A stretch of DNA of 64,000 bases, taken from NCBI GenBank assembly GCA_016235455.1, contig JACRKZ010000032.1, forward strand, positions 1 through 64,000. Reading direction: 5' to 3'. Below, piece by piece: positions 26,253 to 34,452 of this stretch. Position 1 is the first letter of the stretch. Every line of letters starts with the position of its first letter. Both the position numbers and the translations under genes were made by a program. The notes below the pieces were generated by a model, which was given only the letters and a program-made list of their open reading frames with translations, was not told the origin of the DNA and did no database searches. The DNA is from Armatimonadota bacterium (GTDB lineage Bacteria > Armatimonadota > UBA10988).

Positions 26253-28709
26253 CTACCTTTCCACTCGCCAGCGCCGGGGCGGATCCACCGGCTGCGCCTG
26301 GCCCAGGCCGGCCAGGTTGAGCCCGCGCAGCTTGAGGTGGCCACCGAGCACCTGCAGTTCGAGATCGATGCCGGTCTCGTCCGGCGCCTGCCGCAGCGTG
26401 CCCCAGGACTCGCCGGTGGACCAGAACCAGCGCACCGGCTTCTCGGCCGGGGCGAAGATCATCTGGCCGGTGACCGCCGACCAATGGAAGCCGGTCAGCG
26501 CCAGAACCGCGCCCCACGAGGCCATGGCGCGCGCGTAATGGTGGCCGCACTCCGCCTCATCGAACGGGCTGCGCCGGGCGCCGTCATAGCGCGCTCGGAT
26601 GGCGCTGATGCACTCCAGCCCATGCTCGAGCTGGCCCTCAATGAGCATGTGCACCGCGGCGGCATACTCGAAGCCGGTCATCACTTCGTTGAAGTACGGG
26701 AACGGTCGCCGGGGACGGCGTCCACGCGGGTAGGTGGCCATGACCAGCGCCGATTCGTCGTTCAGGGCGAAGCTGCGCATGTGGTTGAACTGGCCAAACA
26801 GGTCGCGCTTGTAGTTGTGGCGGTAGATGGCTTCCAGTGTGGCCTTGACATGCTCCGGGTCGAGCAGCGGCCCGAGCCCGGCCAGGCTGGCCAGGTACTG
26901 CCCGACCAACTGGTCGACCAGACAGCCCGCGCCGAGTTGCAGCACGGGGTCGCTCAGGTCCTTGGCGCCCATATCTGCCTGAAGGCCGGGCGCGATAGGT
27001 CCGGTCGGCGGCACCACCTGATGCTCGTAGTACTCGCCGTTGAACAGGTTGCCATCGACCCAGGCGCTGCCCGCATCGAACAGCCGGCGGCATTCGTTGG
27101 CGAAGTCCGGCTCGCCCAGATGCCGCGCCATTTCCTCGCCGGCGCGCAGCGCGCCGAGGTACCAGGCGGCCATCTGCGGGTTCGGGCCGAAGTACTCGAC
27201 GTCCATGGTGTTGTGCTGGCAGCCTTCCATGACGCCGTCGCGATCGGCATCCCAGCCGCCCTCGATCCAGCAAAACTCGATGGCACGACGCGCCGCCGGC
27301 CACAGCCGCCTCAGCCACTCGTCATCGCCCGAGAGCTGCCATTCGCGGTACAGCTTGATGAGGCAGCCCATCTGCCCGTCGGCCGCGGCGATGCCGAACT
27401 CCTGCGCGCGGCTCAGCGGCAGGTGCACGCGGAAGCTCATCAGGCCGTTCTCGGCGGTGCAGCGGTCGAACTCAATCTCGCGCAGGCCGCGCGCCAACTC
27501 GCCGAACAGGTGCGCCGTGGCCGGCTCGTAGTTCCAGACATGCGTGCAGGTTCCGTGACAGCAGCCAGCGCGGTCGCCGCAGCCTTCCCAGGCGTACATG
27601 CAGCCATCCTCGGTGCGGAAGGTGGTCTGGCTGCGCAACGCGGTCAGGTTGCATAGCGCGGCGTCCTTGACCACGCCCGGCAGGTCGCTGTCAGCCACCG
27701 CGCCGACGAAGGCCAGCGTGTCGCGTTCGAGCACGGGCAGGTCGGCGGCCACGGCGGCGGCGGCCGACCAGGCATCGTCATGCCGCGTGGTGTACCAGTT
27801 GCCGATGCGGTTCGGGCCGTCCTCGCGCGGGGTCCAGGTCATCCGGTTGGGGAAGTGCCAGCAGAGCAGGAAGGTCACTGGCACCTCGCCGCCGGGCGGC
27901 ACCTCGACGCGCACGGCCAGCGAGGCCTGCGGGTTGGCCTGTCCGCTGGAGTCGCGCTCGTCGAGCCGGCCGTCGTCGCTCCAGTCGTCCCAGAAGTCGA
28001 GCAGCGTGTCGCCCCAGGAGAGCTGCGCCCAAGCGGTGCGCGCCGTCACCTCGCCCTCGGACGGCGTAACCAGCGCCAGGCTGCCCCACTGCTCCGCTTC
28101 GGGGTCCACGCCGGCGCTGTCACAGAACAGCCCGCGCAGGCCGTCGGCCTCGCGGTAGACGTTGCGGTTGCCCTTCGACTCGCCGGCACTGCCGTCGCGG
28201 CCGACGAAGTTCTCAAGGCCGAGACATACCGCCGCGGGCTGCGGCTGGTCGGTGGGGTTGATCAGCACATAGCGCAGCACGGCGGTGGGCAGGCCACTGC
28301 GCTCGGCATCGGTGGGGATCAACGGGTTGAAAGCCTCCAGCCGGACATTGACTGGCACGGCCGGGTCGGAGAGCAGGACCTGGCCAAAGGGATAGGCGGC
28401 CAGGAACTCGCCGGAGCGGAAGCGCGGCAGGCCATGGTTGGCCGCAGTGGCGCCCGACGCGCCCTCATAGTGCGGGCGCAGAACGCTTTCCAGCGCGCGC
28501 GAGGCGGTCGGGGTCCACAGCGAGGCAAACGCCCAGCGCGGCGCAAAACCCTTGGCCGGGCGGTTGACGATCTCCCAATCCCGCAGGTCGCCTCGGCCGC
28601 CGAGGCTGACCGTGCCCGTGCCAATGCCGCCCAGCGGCAGCGCGATGCGCTCCAGGTGATCGGCATCGTAGCGCGTCACCACCGGCCAGCGCGGATTGCC
28701 CAGAACCAT
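26253..28709 (-). CDS. GH116 family beta-glycosidase (bile acid beta-glucosidase-like)
   Basis: 818 aa. GH116 retaining enzymes act on beta-glucosides, beta-xylosides or N-acetylglucosaminides. The N-terminal beta domain has RIALPLGGIGTGTVSLGGRGDLRDWE. The catalytic (alpha/alpha)6 domain has the cysteine-rich CCHGTCTHVWNYE region, whose Glu is the likely nucleophile, and HNTMDVEYFGPNPQ, whose Asp is the likely acid/base. The ATG at 28709 has AGGGAG upstream; the ATG at 28733 is the alternative. No signal peptide. The operon with the GH29 fucosidase suggests joint processing of imported oligosaccharides. Confidence 0.88.
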   Translation of the reverse strand: MVLGNPRWPVVTRYDADHLERIALPLGGIGTGTVSLGGRGDLRDWEIVNRPAKGFAPRWAFASLWTPTASRALESVLRPHYEGASGATAANHGLPRFRSGEFLAAYPFGQVLLSDPAVPVNVRLEAFNPLIPTDAERSGLPTAVLRYVLINPTDQPQPAAVCLGLENFVGRDGSAGESKGNRNVYREADGLRGLFCDSAGVDPEAEQWGSLALVTPSEGEVTARTAWAQLSWGDTLLDFWDDWSDDGRLDERDSSGQANPQASLAVRVEVPPGGEVPVTFLLCWHFPNRMTWTPREDGPNRIGNWYTTRHDDAWSAAAAVAADLPVLERDTLAFVGAVADSDLPGVVKDAALCNLTALRSQTTFRTEDGCMYAWEGCGDRAGCCHGTCTHVWNYEPATAHLFGELARGLREIEFDRCTAENGLMSFRVHLPLSRAQEFGIAAADGQMGCLIKLYREWQLSGDDEWLRRLWPAARRAIEFCWIEGGWDADRDGVMEGCQHNTMDVEYFGPNPQMAAWYLGALRAGEEMARHLGEPDFANECRRLFDAGSAWVDGNLFNGEYYEHQVVPPTGPIAPGLQADMGAKDLSDPVLQLGAGCLVDQLVGQYLASLAGLGPLLDPEHVKATLEAIYRHNYKRDLFGQFNHMRSFALNDESALVMATYPRGRRPRRPFPYFNEVMTGFEYAAAVHMLIEGQLEHGLECISAIRARYDGARRSPFDEAECGHHYARAMASWGAVLALTGFHWSAVTGQMIFAPAEKPVRWFWSTGESWGTLRQAPDETGIDLELQVLGGHLKLRGLNLAGLGQAQPVDPPRRWRVER

Positions 28710-28794
28710 GTGTGCAGACTCCCTTGAGGCCATACCATAGCCGATCCGCGGCTGCGGCGCCACGCTCTCCGTGGCGGTACCCGAGCGGATTGGC

Positions 28795-28800
28795 TACACT
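28795..28800 (+). promoter_or_regulatory. -10 box TACACT of the GH30 gene
   Basis: TACACT lies 16 nt before the ATG at 28817, predicting a leader of about 10 nt that contains GGAG at 28807-28810. The -35 is weak. This promoter is divergent from that of the GH116 gene. Confidence 0.45.
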
Positions 28801-28816
28801 TGTCGTGGAGCCTGCC

Positions 28817-31408
28817 ATGCAACGCTACATGCCGCTCGTTCTACTGCTCGCCCTGCCGCTGCGGGCGCAGCCGGTACCGGTCACCCTTGACTCGGCGACC
28901 CGCCACCAGACGATACTCGGCTGGGGCGCCACGGCCGCGCGCATGGATCTGCCCGACCGGCTGCGCGCCGCGGTGCTCGACGAGGCGGTCAACGACCTGG
29001 GCCTGACTCGGCTGCGCTTCGAGATCCCGCGGCGCGAGTGGGAAGACGCGGTCAATGACGACAACGACCCGTACCACGTCAGCCCGGCCGCCTTCCGAAG
29101 CGCCGAGATCGATCGGTTGGCGGAGGATTGGGTACTGCCCTTCAGGCAGCGGGTGGAGGCGCGGCGCGAGCCGTTCAACCTGTACATCAGCCCGTCGTTC
29201 TTCGACGGCGGCAGCTCGGGCACGGCGCCGGCCTGGCTGCTGGGCAGCCCGGCCGAGTACACGGAATGGGCCACCGCCTTCATCGTGCACCTGCGCACCA
29301 AGTACGGCCTGGTGCCCGACCTCTATTCGATCTGCAACGAGGCCGGCAACAACAACGGCTTCGACCCGCGAGCCATGGCGGCCATCGCCCGCGAACTGGG
29401 CCCGGCGCTGGCTCGCCTCGGCCTCAAGACTCGGCTGGAATATCCCGAGTGCGTCAATCCCGAGACTACGGTGCGCTACCTCCAGGCTATCGCCAAGGAC
29501 GAGGACGTCTGGCCGTGGATCGGCGTGCTGTCCTATCACCTCTACGGCGAGTGCAGCACGCGGCCGACGATCCGCGACCTGGGTCTGGCCCGGCATGTGC
29601 CCACCGCGCAGACCGAATTCATGGGCACCACCATCAACGACCTGTACCGCGACCTCACCGACGGCGGCTGCTCCTACTGGGAGCACTATGTGCTGAGTGG
29701 CCGGCAGACCAACGGCCAGGTGCACAACGGCTGCTACCTGGGCACCGAGCCCATGGGCACGGCCTTCGCGCGCTATCCGCACTACTGGATGTTCCGGGCC
29801 GTGATGCACTACGTGCGGCCGGGCGCGGTGCGCATCGCGGCGACGTCGCCGGAGCCCACGGTCGGCTGCCTGGCCTTCGACCAGGGCGGCGGGGTGACGG
29901 CCATCGTGCTCAACACCCGCGGCGGCGGCGACCGCCAGGTGGCGCTCACCGGTCTACCCGCGGGCCGCTATGGCGTGTGCCAGAGCCAGCCCGGCCTGCC
30001 CTATCGCGAACTGGGTGTGCAGACCGTGACCGCGGGCTCACCGCTGTCGCTCAACGTGGCCCGTGACTGCGCGCTCACGGTCTACCCCTACAGCGGGGTC
30101 AACCAGGCGCCGGTCGTGACCGATGCGGTGGCCACTCCGAGCTGGCTGGCGAGCCCCCGCGACGCGCTGATGCTCAGCGCCCAAGGCACCGACGCGGAGT
30201 CCAACGCCATCACCTGGCGCTGGTCGGTCATCGCCCAGCCGGCCGGCGCGGCGGCTGCCCTGGCCAGCCCCGACTCGGCCAAGACCGGCGTGACCGGGCT
30301 GACGGTGCCTGGCGAGTATGGATTCGCGGCAGCCGCCAGCGATGGCGCCGGCACCGGGCGGCGCGAAGTGTGGGTGCGCGTGAACGACCGCAACCAGCCT
30401 CCGTCGACGCCCGACCTGCACTACCGGTTGCCCGTGACGCTGGCCCTGCCGGCCACGCAGACCGAACTGCGCGGCTGGTCGATCGACCCCGAGGGTGATG
30501 CGCTGACCTACGCCTGGACCATCGTCAGCCAACCGGCCGGCGCCGCCGCGCGGCTGGCCACACCTGACAAAGGTCAGACCAAGCTCGATGGGCTGACCAC
30601 CGCGGGCGTCTACCGCTGCCGGCTGACCGCCTCCGACGGCACGAGCACCGTCAGCAACACCATCGACGTCACGGTCCATCCGGACCTCAAGCCACCGGTG
30701 ATCAGCGCCGTGCAGGCCTGGCCGGCAGCCCTGGTGCAGCCAGCCGCCAGCAGCACCCTGACCGTGAGCACCAGCGACCCGCAGGGCGGCGCCGTCACGC
30801 ACTGGTGGTCGGTGCTGGCCGCCCCGGCCGGCGCCAAGCCGTTGTTCACACGTCCGGGCAGTGCCAAGACCGATGTCGCCGGGCTGGAGCTGCCCGGCCA
30901 GTACACCTTCGAAGTGGCCGCCATCAACCAGACCAAAACGACCCGAGGTCGGGTCGCGGTGACGGTGACCGCGTCGGCAACCGCGCCGACTCCGGTTGGC
31001 GCGCAGCCCTTGGTGCCCGGTGTGGTTCCGCCGGGCCAGCCGGGCGGCGCGCAACCCATCGGCGGCCAGCCAGCAGGCGGTCAGCCCGGCGGGGCCGCGC
31101 CAGCCACCACCGGCCAGCCCAGCGACCCGCCCCAACCCACGACGCGCGATGACCGCGTGATCACCGCGCGCGGCTATACGTTGGGGCGCGTGAGCGCGAT
31201 CGGTCCGACCTGGATCGAGGTCACTTCGGATAGCGGAGCCACGGCCCGGTACATCCCCGAGTGGCACGGCGGCATGCCGGCCAACGGCGGCGGGCCGGAC
31301 AAGGCCGTGGTGGCACAGATCCAGGCGCTGGCGGTCGGCGCACGCGTTCGTGCTGATTGGCATGTCAACGACCACATCCGCCTGGAGCAGATCCGGGCCG
31401 TGCCGTAG
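28817..31408 (+). CDS. Secreted GH30-like glycosidase with Ig/PKD-type repeats
   Basis: 863 aa with a signal peptide (QRYMPLVLLLALPLRAQ). The catalytic barrel starts with RHQTILGWGATAARMD, typical of GH30. The acid/base Glu is in YSICNEAGNNNGF and the nucleophile in TAQTEFMGTT. After the catalytic and side beta domains come three Ig/PKD-like repeats of about 90-100 residues (about 430-725), each with W-(S/T)-(V/I)-x-(A/S)-x-PAGA. A Pro/Gly/Gln linker (about 725-775) leads to a small C-terminal beta domain (ARGYTLGRVSAIGPTWIEV). GH30 enzymes attack beta-glucan, glucuronoxylan or galactan. The repeats and linker suggest surface display or glycan attachment. Confidence 0.82.
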   Translation: MQRYMPLVLLLALPLRAQPVPVTLDSATRHQTILGWGATAARMDLPDRLRAAVLDEAVNDLGLTRLRFEIPRREWEDAVNDDNDPYHVSPAAFRSAEIDRLAEDWVLPFRQRVEARREPFNLYISPSFFDGGSSGTAPAWLLGSPAEYTEWATAFIVHLRTKYGLVPDLYSICNEAGNNNGFDPRAMAAIARELGPALARLGLKTRLEYPECVNPETTVRYLQAIAKDEDVWPWIGVLSYHLYGECSTRPTIRDLGLARHVPTAQTEFMGTTINDLYRDLTDGGCSYWEHYVLSGRQTNGQVHNGCYLGTEPMGTAFARYPHYWMFRAVMHYVRPGAVRIAATSPEPTVGCLAFDQGGGVTAIVLNTRGGGDRQVALTGLPAGRYGVCQSQPGLPYRELGVQTVTAGSPLSLNVARDCALTVYPYSGVNQAPVVTDAVATPSWLASPRDALMLSAQGTDAESNAITWRWSVIAQPAGAAAALASPDSAKTGVTGLTVPGEYGFAAAASDGAGTGRREVWVRVNDRNQPPSTPDLHYRLPVTLALPATQTELRGWSIDPEGDALTYAWTIVSQPAGAAARLATPDKGQTKLDGLTTAGVYRCRLTASDGTSTVSNTIDVTVHPDLKPPVISAVQAWPAALVQPAASSTLTVSTSDPQGGAVTHWWSVLAAPAGAKPLFTRPGSAKTDVAGLELPGQYTFEVAAINQTKTTRGRVAVTVTASATAPTPVGAQPLVPGVVPPGQPGGAQPIGGQPAGGQPGGAAPATTGQPSDPPQPTTRDDRVITARGYTLGRVSAIGPTWIEVTSDSGATARYIPEWHGGMPANGGGPDKAVVAQIQALAVGARVRADWHVNDHIRLEQIRAVP

Positions 31409-31422
31409 GCCGGACCCAAACA

Positions 31423-31451
31423 AGCAGGCCGGGCGCTGGGCCCGGCCTGCT
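31423..31451. terminator. 12-bp perfect hairpin between convergent genes
   Basis: AGCAGGCCGGGC (31423-31434) pairs with GCCCGGCCTGCT (31440-31451) around GCTGG, 15 nt after the GH30 stop. A short pyrimidine run follows on the + side. It probably serves both the GH30 gene and the minus-strand gene ending at 31518. Confidence 0.75.
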
Positions 31452-31517
31452 CTCTGGGGGGGTCGTGTTCTATCTGGTCCTGGCCCGGCCGGCTACGCAG
31501 CCGGGCCAAACTGTGTC

Positions 31518-31949
31518 CTACTGGACGCCCGGCTGCATGGGTTGACCAGGCATGCCGCCACCGGGCATTCCGCCGCCCGGCATGCCGCCGCCGGGCATAC
31601 CCGGCATCTGCGGCGTGGGCATCGGCAGGTCCTTCTGCGCCAGGACCGCCAGGGTCTTGGGGTCGAGCCGGAAGATGCGGTTGCTGATCACCACGTAGAT
31701 GCAGTCTGTCGCTACCGCGATGACCGGAGTGTTATTGGCGCCGGGCGGCATGCCCATCATGGGCATACCCATGCCGGGCATTCCCATGCCCATGCCCATG
31801 CCACCTGGGCGGTTGCCTTGGCCTTGACCGCCCTGGCCTCCGCCAGCCTGGCCGCCCCACGGTCCCTGCGCTACCGCCGCGGCGCACAGGCCGAGCACTA
31901 CCAGCAAGGTCCAGCCGTAAACCGTCTGCTTCTTGCGATCTGCCATCAT
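31518..31949 (-). CDS. Small secreted Met/Gly/Pro-rich protein
   Basis: 143 aa with a signal peptide (KKQTVYGWTLLVVLGLCAAAVAQ). Two low-complexity blocks, one N-terminal with MGMGMGMPGMGMPMMGMPPG and one C-terminal with repeated GGGMP, flank a folded segment of about 45 residues (PVIAVATDCIYVVISNRIFRLDPKTLAVL) that looks like one propeller blade. Clustered methionines are the usual ligand set of extracytoplasmic Cu(I)-binding proteins, so a copper role is plausible but inferred. It is divergent from a heavy-metal-type two-component system with a CusR-like box between them. The ATG at 31949 has AGGAGA upstream. Confidence 0.75.
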   Translation of the reverse strand: MMADRKKQTVYGWTLLVVLGLCAAAVAQGPWGGQAGGGQGGQGQGNRPGGMGMGMGMPGMGMPMMGMPPGANNTPVIAVATDCIYVVISNRIFRLDPKTLAVLAQKDLPMPTPQMPGMPGGGMPGGGMPGGGMPGQPMQPGVQ

Positions 31950-32040
31950 CGTTCTCCTGCTCGCGCTTCAGCCTGGCCTCTGCGGCTGCGCTGATAGATA
32001 GATGGTACCCGAACGCCGTAGCGCTCGGACAGTGTGGCGC

Positions 32041-32056
32041 ATGACAATACTGTCAT
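32041..32056. promoter_or_regulatory. CusR/CopR-type operator palindrome
   Basis: ATGACAATACTGTCAT, extended to 8-bp perfect arms over 32039-32058. It matches the published CusR box core (ATGACAA, 2 nt, TTGTCAT) at 13 of 14 fixed positions. Its centre lies about 54 bp upstream of the predicted start of the response-regulator gene and 9 bp upstream of its -35, a usual activator position. It also lies upstream of the divergent Met-rich gene. Confidence 0.7.
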
Positions 32057-32067
32057 GCATCCTGGGC

Positions 32068-32096
32068 TTGAGAGAGTCACTCCTAAGGCATAGAGT
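32068..32096 (+). promoter_or_regulatory. Promoter of the two-component operon, leaderless geometry
   Basis: TTGAGA (32068-32073), 17-nt spacer, TAGAGT (32091-32096), then 6 nt (TACACC) to the ATG at 32103. There is no Shine-Dalgarno sequence. Confidence 0.65.
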
Positions 32097-32102
32097 TACA
32101 CC

Positions 32103-32789
32103 ATGCGCGTGTTGCTTGTCGAAGATGAAGAGCGCATCGGCCAGTTCGTGCGCCGTGCGCTCACCGAGCAGGGCTTCGTCGTGGACTATCTGGTCGACGG
32201 CGACGAGGCCTGGGCCGCCACGCGTAGCCAGAGCTACGACGCGCTGGTGCTCGACATCATGCTGCCCGGCCGCGATGGCTTGAGCATCCTGCGCAACCTG
32301 CGCGAGCAGCGCGACGCCGTGCCGGTCATTCTGATGACCGCGCGTGGCGAGCTGCACGAACGGCTCGAAGGCCTCAATCTGGGCGCCGACGACTACCTGG
32401 TCAAGCCGTTCTTCGTCGAGGAACTCGTGGCGCGGCTCCATGCCGTCTGCCGCCGCGCGGGCGGTGAGAAGCTCAGCCGCCTGCAGGCCGGCGACCTGAC
32501 GATCGACCTGCTGACGCGCGAGGTGCGCCGCGGCGAGCAGGCCCTCGACCTGACCGGCCGCGAGTTTGCGCTGCTCGAGTACCTGATGCGTCAGCCAGGC
32601 CGCGTCATCCCGCGCACGCAGTTGCTCGGGCATGTCTGGGGCTACGACTTCGATCCCGGCTCCAACCTCGTCGACGTCACGGTGCGTCGGTTGCGCCGCA
32701 AGATAGAGCGGCCCGGCGAAGAGGCGCTGCTGGAGACCGTGCGCGGCGTCGGCTATCGCATGAGGCAGGTCGTGGAGGCCGGTGCATGA
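32103..32789 (+). CDS. OmpR/PhoB-family response regulator (heavy-metal type)
   Basis: 228 aa. Receiver domain residues 1-120 with the acidic pair in VEDEE, phosphoacceptor D51 in LVLDIMLPG, Thr in LMTARG and Lys in YLVKPF. The winged-helix output domain (about 130-225) has LTGREFALLEYLMRQPGRVIPR and VDVTVRRLRRKIE, closest in wording to the CusR/CopR/IrlR group, which responds to copper or other metals. It ends in an ATGA overlap with the sensor kinase. The adjacent palindrome resembles a CusR box, so autoregulation is likely. Metal identity is inferred, not proven. Confidence 0.93.
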   Translation: MRVLLVEDEERIGQFVRRALTEQGFVVDYLVDGDEAWAATRSQSYDALVLDIMLPGRDGLSILRNLREQRDAVPVILMTARGELHERLEGLNLGADDYLVKPFFVEELVARLHAVCRRAGGEKLSRLQAGDLTIDLLTREVRRGEQALDLTGREFALLEYLMRQPGRVIPRTQLLGHVWGYDFDPGSNLVDVTVRRLRRKIERPGEEALLETVRGVGYRMRQVVEAGA

Positions 32790-34303
32790 AGCGCCGACTG
32801 TCGTTCCGCGCGCGTATCGCGCTGCTCTCGGCGACCATCTCGGGCCTGGTGCTGGCGCTGTTCGCGCTGGGCTGCTTCGCGCTGGTGCGCAGCGCCGATC
32901 TGGGCTCGGTCGACCGCGATCTGCTGCGCATGGCCCAGCCGCAGGTGGACCGCCGGCTGCCCGACGAGCACTGGCAGCGCATGCAGGCAGCCATCTCAAT
33001 GCTCGGCGGCCCGGAGCAGGACCTGGCCATGATGGTCGTCGACCGCAACGCCCGGCCCATCGTCCAGTCGCCCAACTGGCCACGCCAGTTCAGTGCGTCG
33101 CAGCTGCCCCTGCCCAGCAGCGTCGGTCTGCGCCGCCGTCCGCCGATGCCCATGCAGCCGCCGCCGCCACCACTCGATGGCGGGCCGCCGCCGCTCGACG
33201 GCGGGCCGCCACCGCCCGATGACGAGGTAGGCGGACCGGGCGGACCGGGCGCCGTCATCGACACACGCCCACCGGAGACGGAGACGCGTCACGCCGACGG
33301 CCATGCCTACCGACTGGCGGTGGTGGGCAATGCCGACGTGACGCTGGCCGTGGCGCTGCGGCTCGACCATTTCGAGGCCGGGCAACACCAACTGGCGCTC
33401 GGGCTGCTGCTGGGCTGGCTGGGCGCGCTGCTGGGCATCGGCGCCGGCGGCTGGGTCGTCGCCGAGCAGGCCATGCGCCCGGTCCACAAGATCTCGGCCA
33501 CGGCCGAACGGATCACCGCCAGTCGGCTCGACGCACGCATCAACCCCAGCGGCATGGGCGAGGAGTTTCTCGGTCTGACCAACCTGCTCAACCAGATGCT
33601 CGAGCGCCTGCAGCGCAGCTTCGAGCAGGCCAACCGCTTCTCAGCCGACGCCGCGCACGAACTGCGCACGCCGTTGACCATCCTGCAGGGCGAGCTGGGC
33701 GTTGCCATCCAGGCCGCTCCCGACGGCTCGGAGTTGCAGGAGTCGCTCACCGGCATGCTCGACGAGGTACATCGGCTGGCCGGGCTGGTGCGCAAGCTGC
33801 TGCTACTGGCCGAGGCCGACGCCGGTGAACTGCAGATCGACCGCCGGCGCGTGGACCTGGCGGAACTGGTCCGTGATGCCGCCGAGGACGCGGCCATGCT
33901 GGCTCCGCACCTTAAGGTTGCCGCGCAGATCGAGGTGTCGGCCGTGGTCCTGGGCGATCGCGACCTGATCGGCCAGGTGATCAGCAATCTGGTGACCAAC
34001 GCGGTGCGCTACAACCGGCCCGACGGGCGTGTGGCGCTACGCTTGTCGACCCATGAGCAGACGGCGCGCGTGGTGGTAATCAACACCGGCCCCGGCATCG
34101 CGCCGGAACAGCAAGGCCGCGTGTTCGAGCGGTTCTTCCGCGCCGATCCGTCGCGTACGCGCGCGGCGGGCGGCGTGGGCTTGGGCATGAGCCTGGCGCG
34201 GGAGATCGCCCGCGCACACGGCGGCGATCTGGCCATCGCGGATGGGCGCGCCGATCGGACCGCGTTCGCCCTGACGCTGCCTCTGGCGCCGCCCGGCAGC
34301 TAG
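32786..34303 (+). CDS. Sensor histidine kinase, partner of the upstream regulator
   Basis: 505 aa inner-membrane kinase. TM1 at about residues 8-32; extracytoplasmic sensor region up to about residue 205; TM2 about 206-230; HAMP (MRPVHKISATAERITASRL); HisKA with phosphoacceptor H291 in SADAAHELRTPLT; HATPase with N-box SNLVTNAVRYN, G1 TGPGIAPE and G2 VGLGMS. The HAMP-HisKA wording matches heavy-metal sensor kinases. The sensor region carries a Pro-rich insert (about 110-160) with PPMPMQPPPPP and LDGGPPP repeats, including methionines. Start codon overlaps the regulator stop (ATGA). Confidence 0.93.
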   Translation: MKRRLSFRARIALLSATISGLVLALFALGCFALVRSADLGSVDRDLLRMAQPQVDRRLPDEHWQRMQAAISMLGGPEQDLAMMVVDRNARPIVQSPNWPRQFSASQLPLPSSVGLRRRPPMPMQPPPPPLDGGPPPLDGGPPPPDDEVGGPGGPGAVIDTRPPETETRHADGHAYRLAVVGNADVTLAVALRLDHFEAGQHQLALGLLLGWLGALLGIGAGGWVVAEQAMRPVHKISATAERITASRLDARINPSGMGEEFLGLTNLLNQMLERLQRSFEQANRFSADAAHELRTPLTILQGELGVAIQAAPDGSELQESLTGMLDEVHRLAGLVRKLLLLAEADAGELQIDRRRVDLAELVRDAAEDAAMLAPHLKVAAQIEVSAVVLGDRDLIGQVISNLVTNAVRYNRPDGRVALRLSTHEQTARVVVINTGPGIAPEQQGRVFERFFRADPSRTRAAGGVGLGMSLAREIARAHGGDLAIADGRADRTAFALTLPLAPPGS

Positions 34304-34452
34304 CGCGCCAGCAGTACCAACAGCGCCATGCAGGCAACAAGATTGGCGGCCAGCCAGCGCGGGTCGGCATCGCCGAGCACCTTGGCAGTCACGCTCAGCA
34401 GCGAGTGCCGAGCAGCGCGACCGGTCCGCATCAACCTCTGTGTCATAGTCAT
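34300..34452 (-). CDS. Possible 50-aa single-span membrane protein
   Basis: A short frame ending 4 nt inside the convergent kinase gene. Possible starts are at 34452, 34446 and 34431 (50, 48 or 43 aa). The C-terminal half is hydrophobic (WLAANLVACMALLVLLAR) after a basic N-terminal part (RTGRAARHSLL), the profile of a small bitopic membrane protein. No convincing ribosome-binding site or promoter was seen. It could be chance in high-G+C sequence. Confidence 0.3.
   Translation of the reverse strand: MTMTQRLMRTGRAARHSLLSVTAKVLGDADPRWLAANLVACMALLVLLAR

Noticed and set aside
31518..31620. Short tandem GGCATGCC-type repeats as a CRISPR-like array
   Set aside because: They encode the GGGMP repeats of the Met-rich protein in frame; there are no unique spacers and no cas genes.
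33160..33230. Repeated LDGGPPP codons in the kinase as a phase-variable repeat
   Set aside because: Only two to three imperfect copies with different codons, so slippage-driven switching is unlikely.
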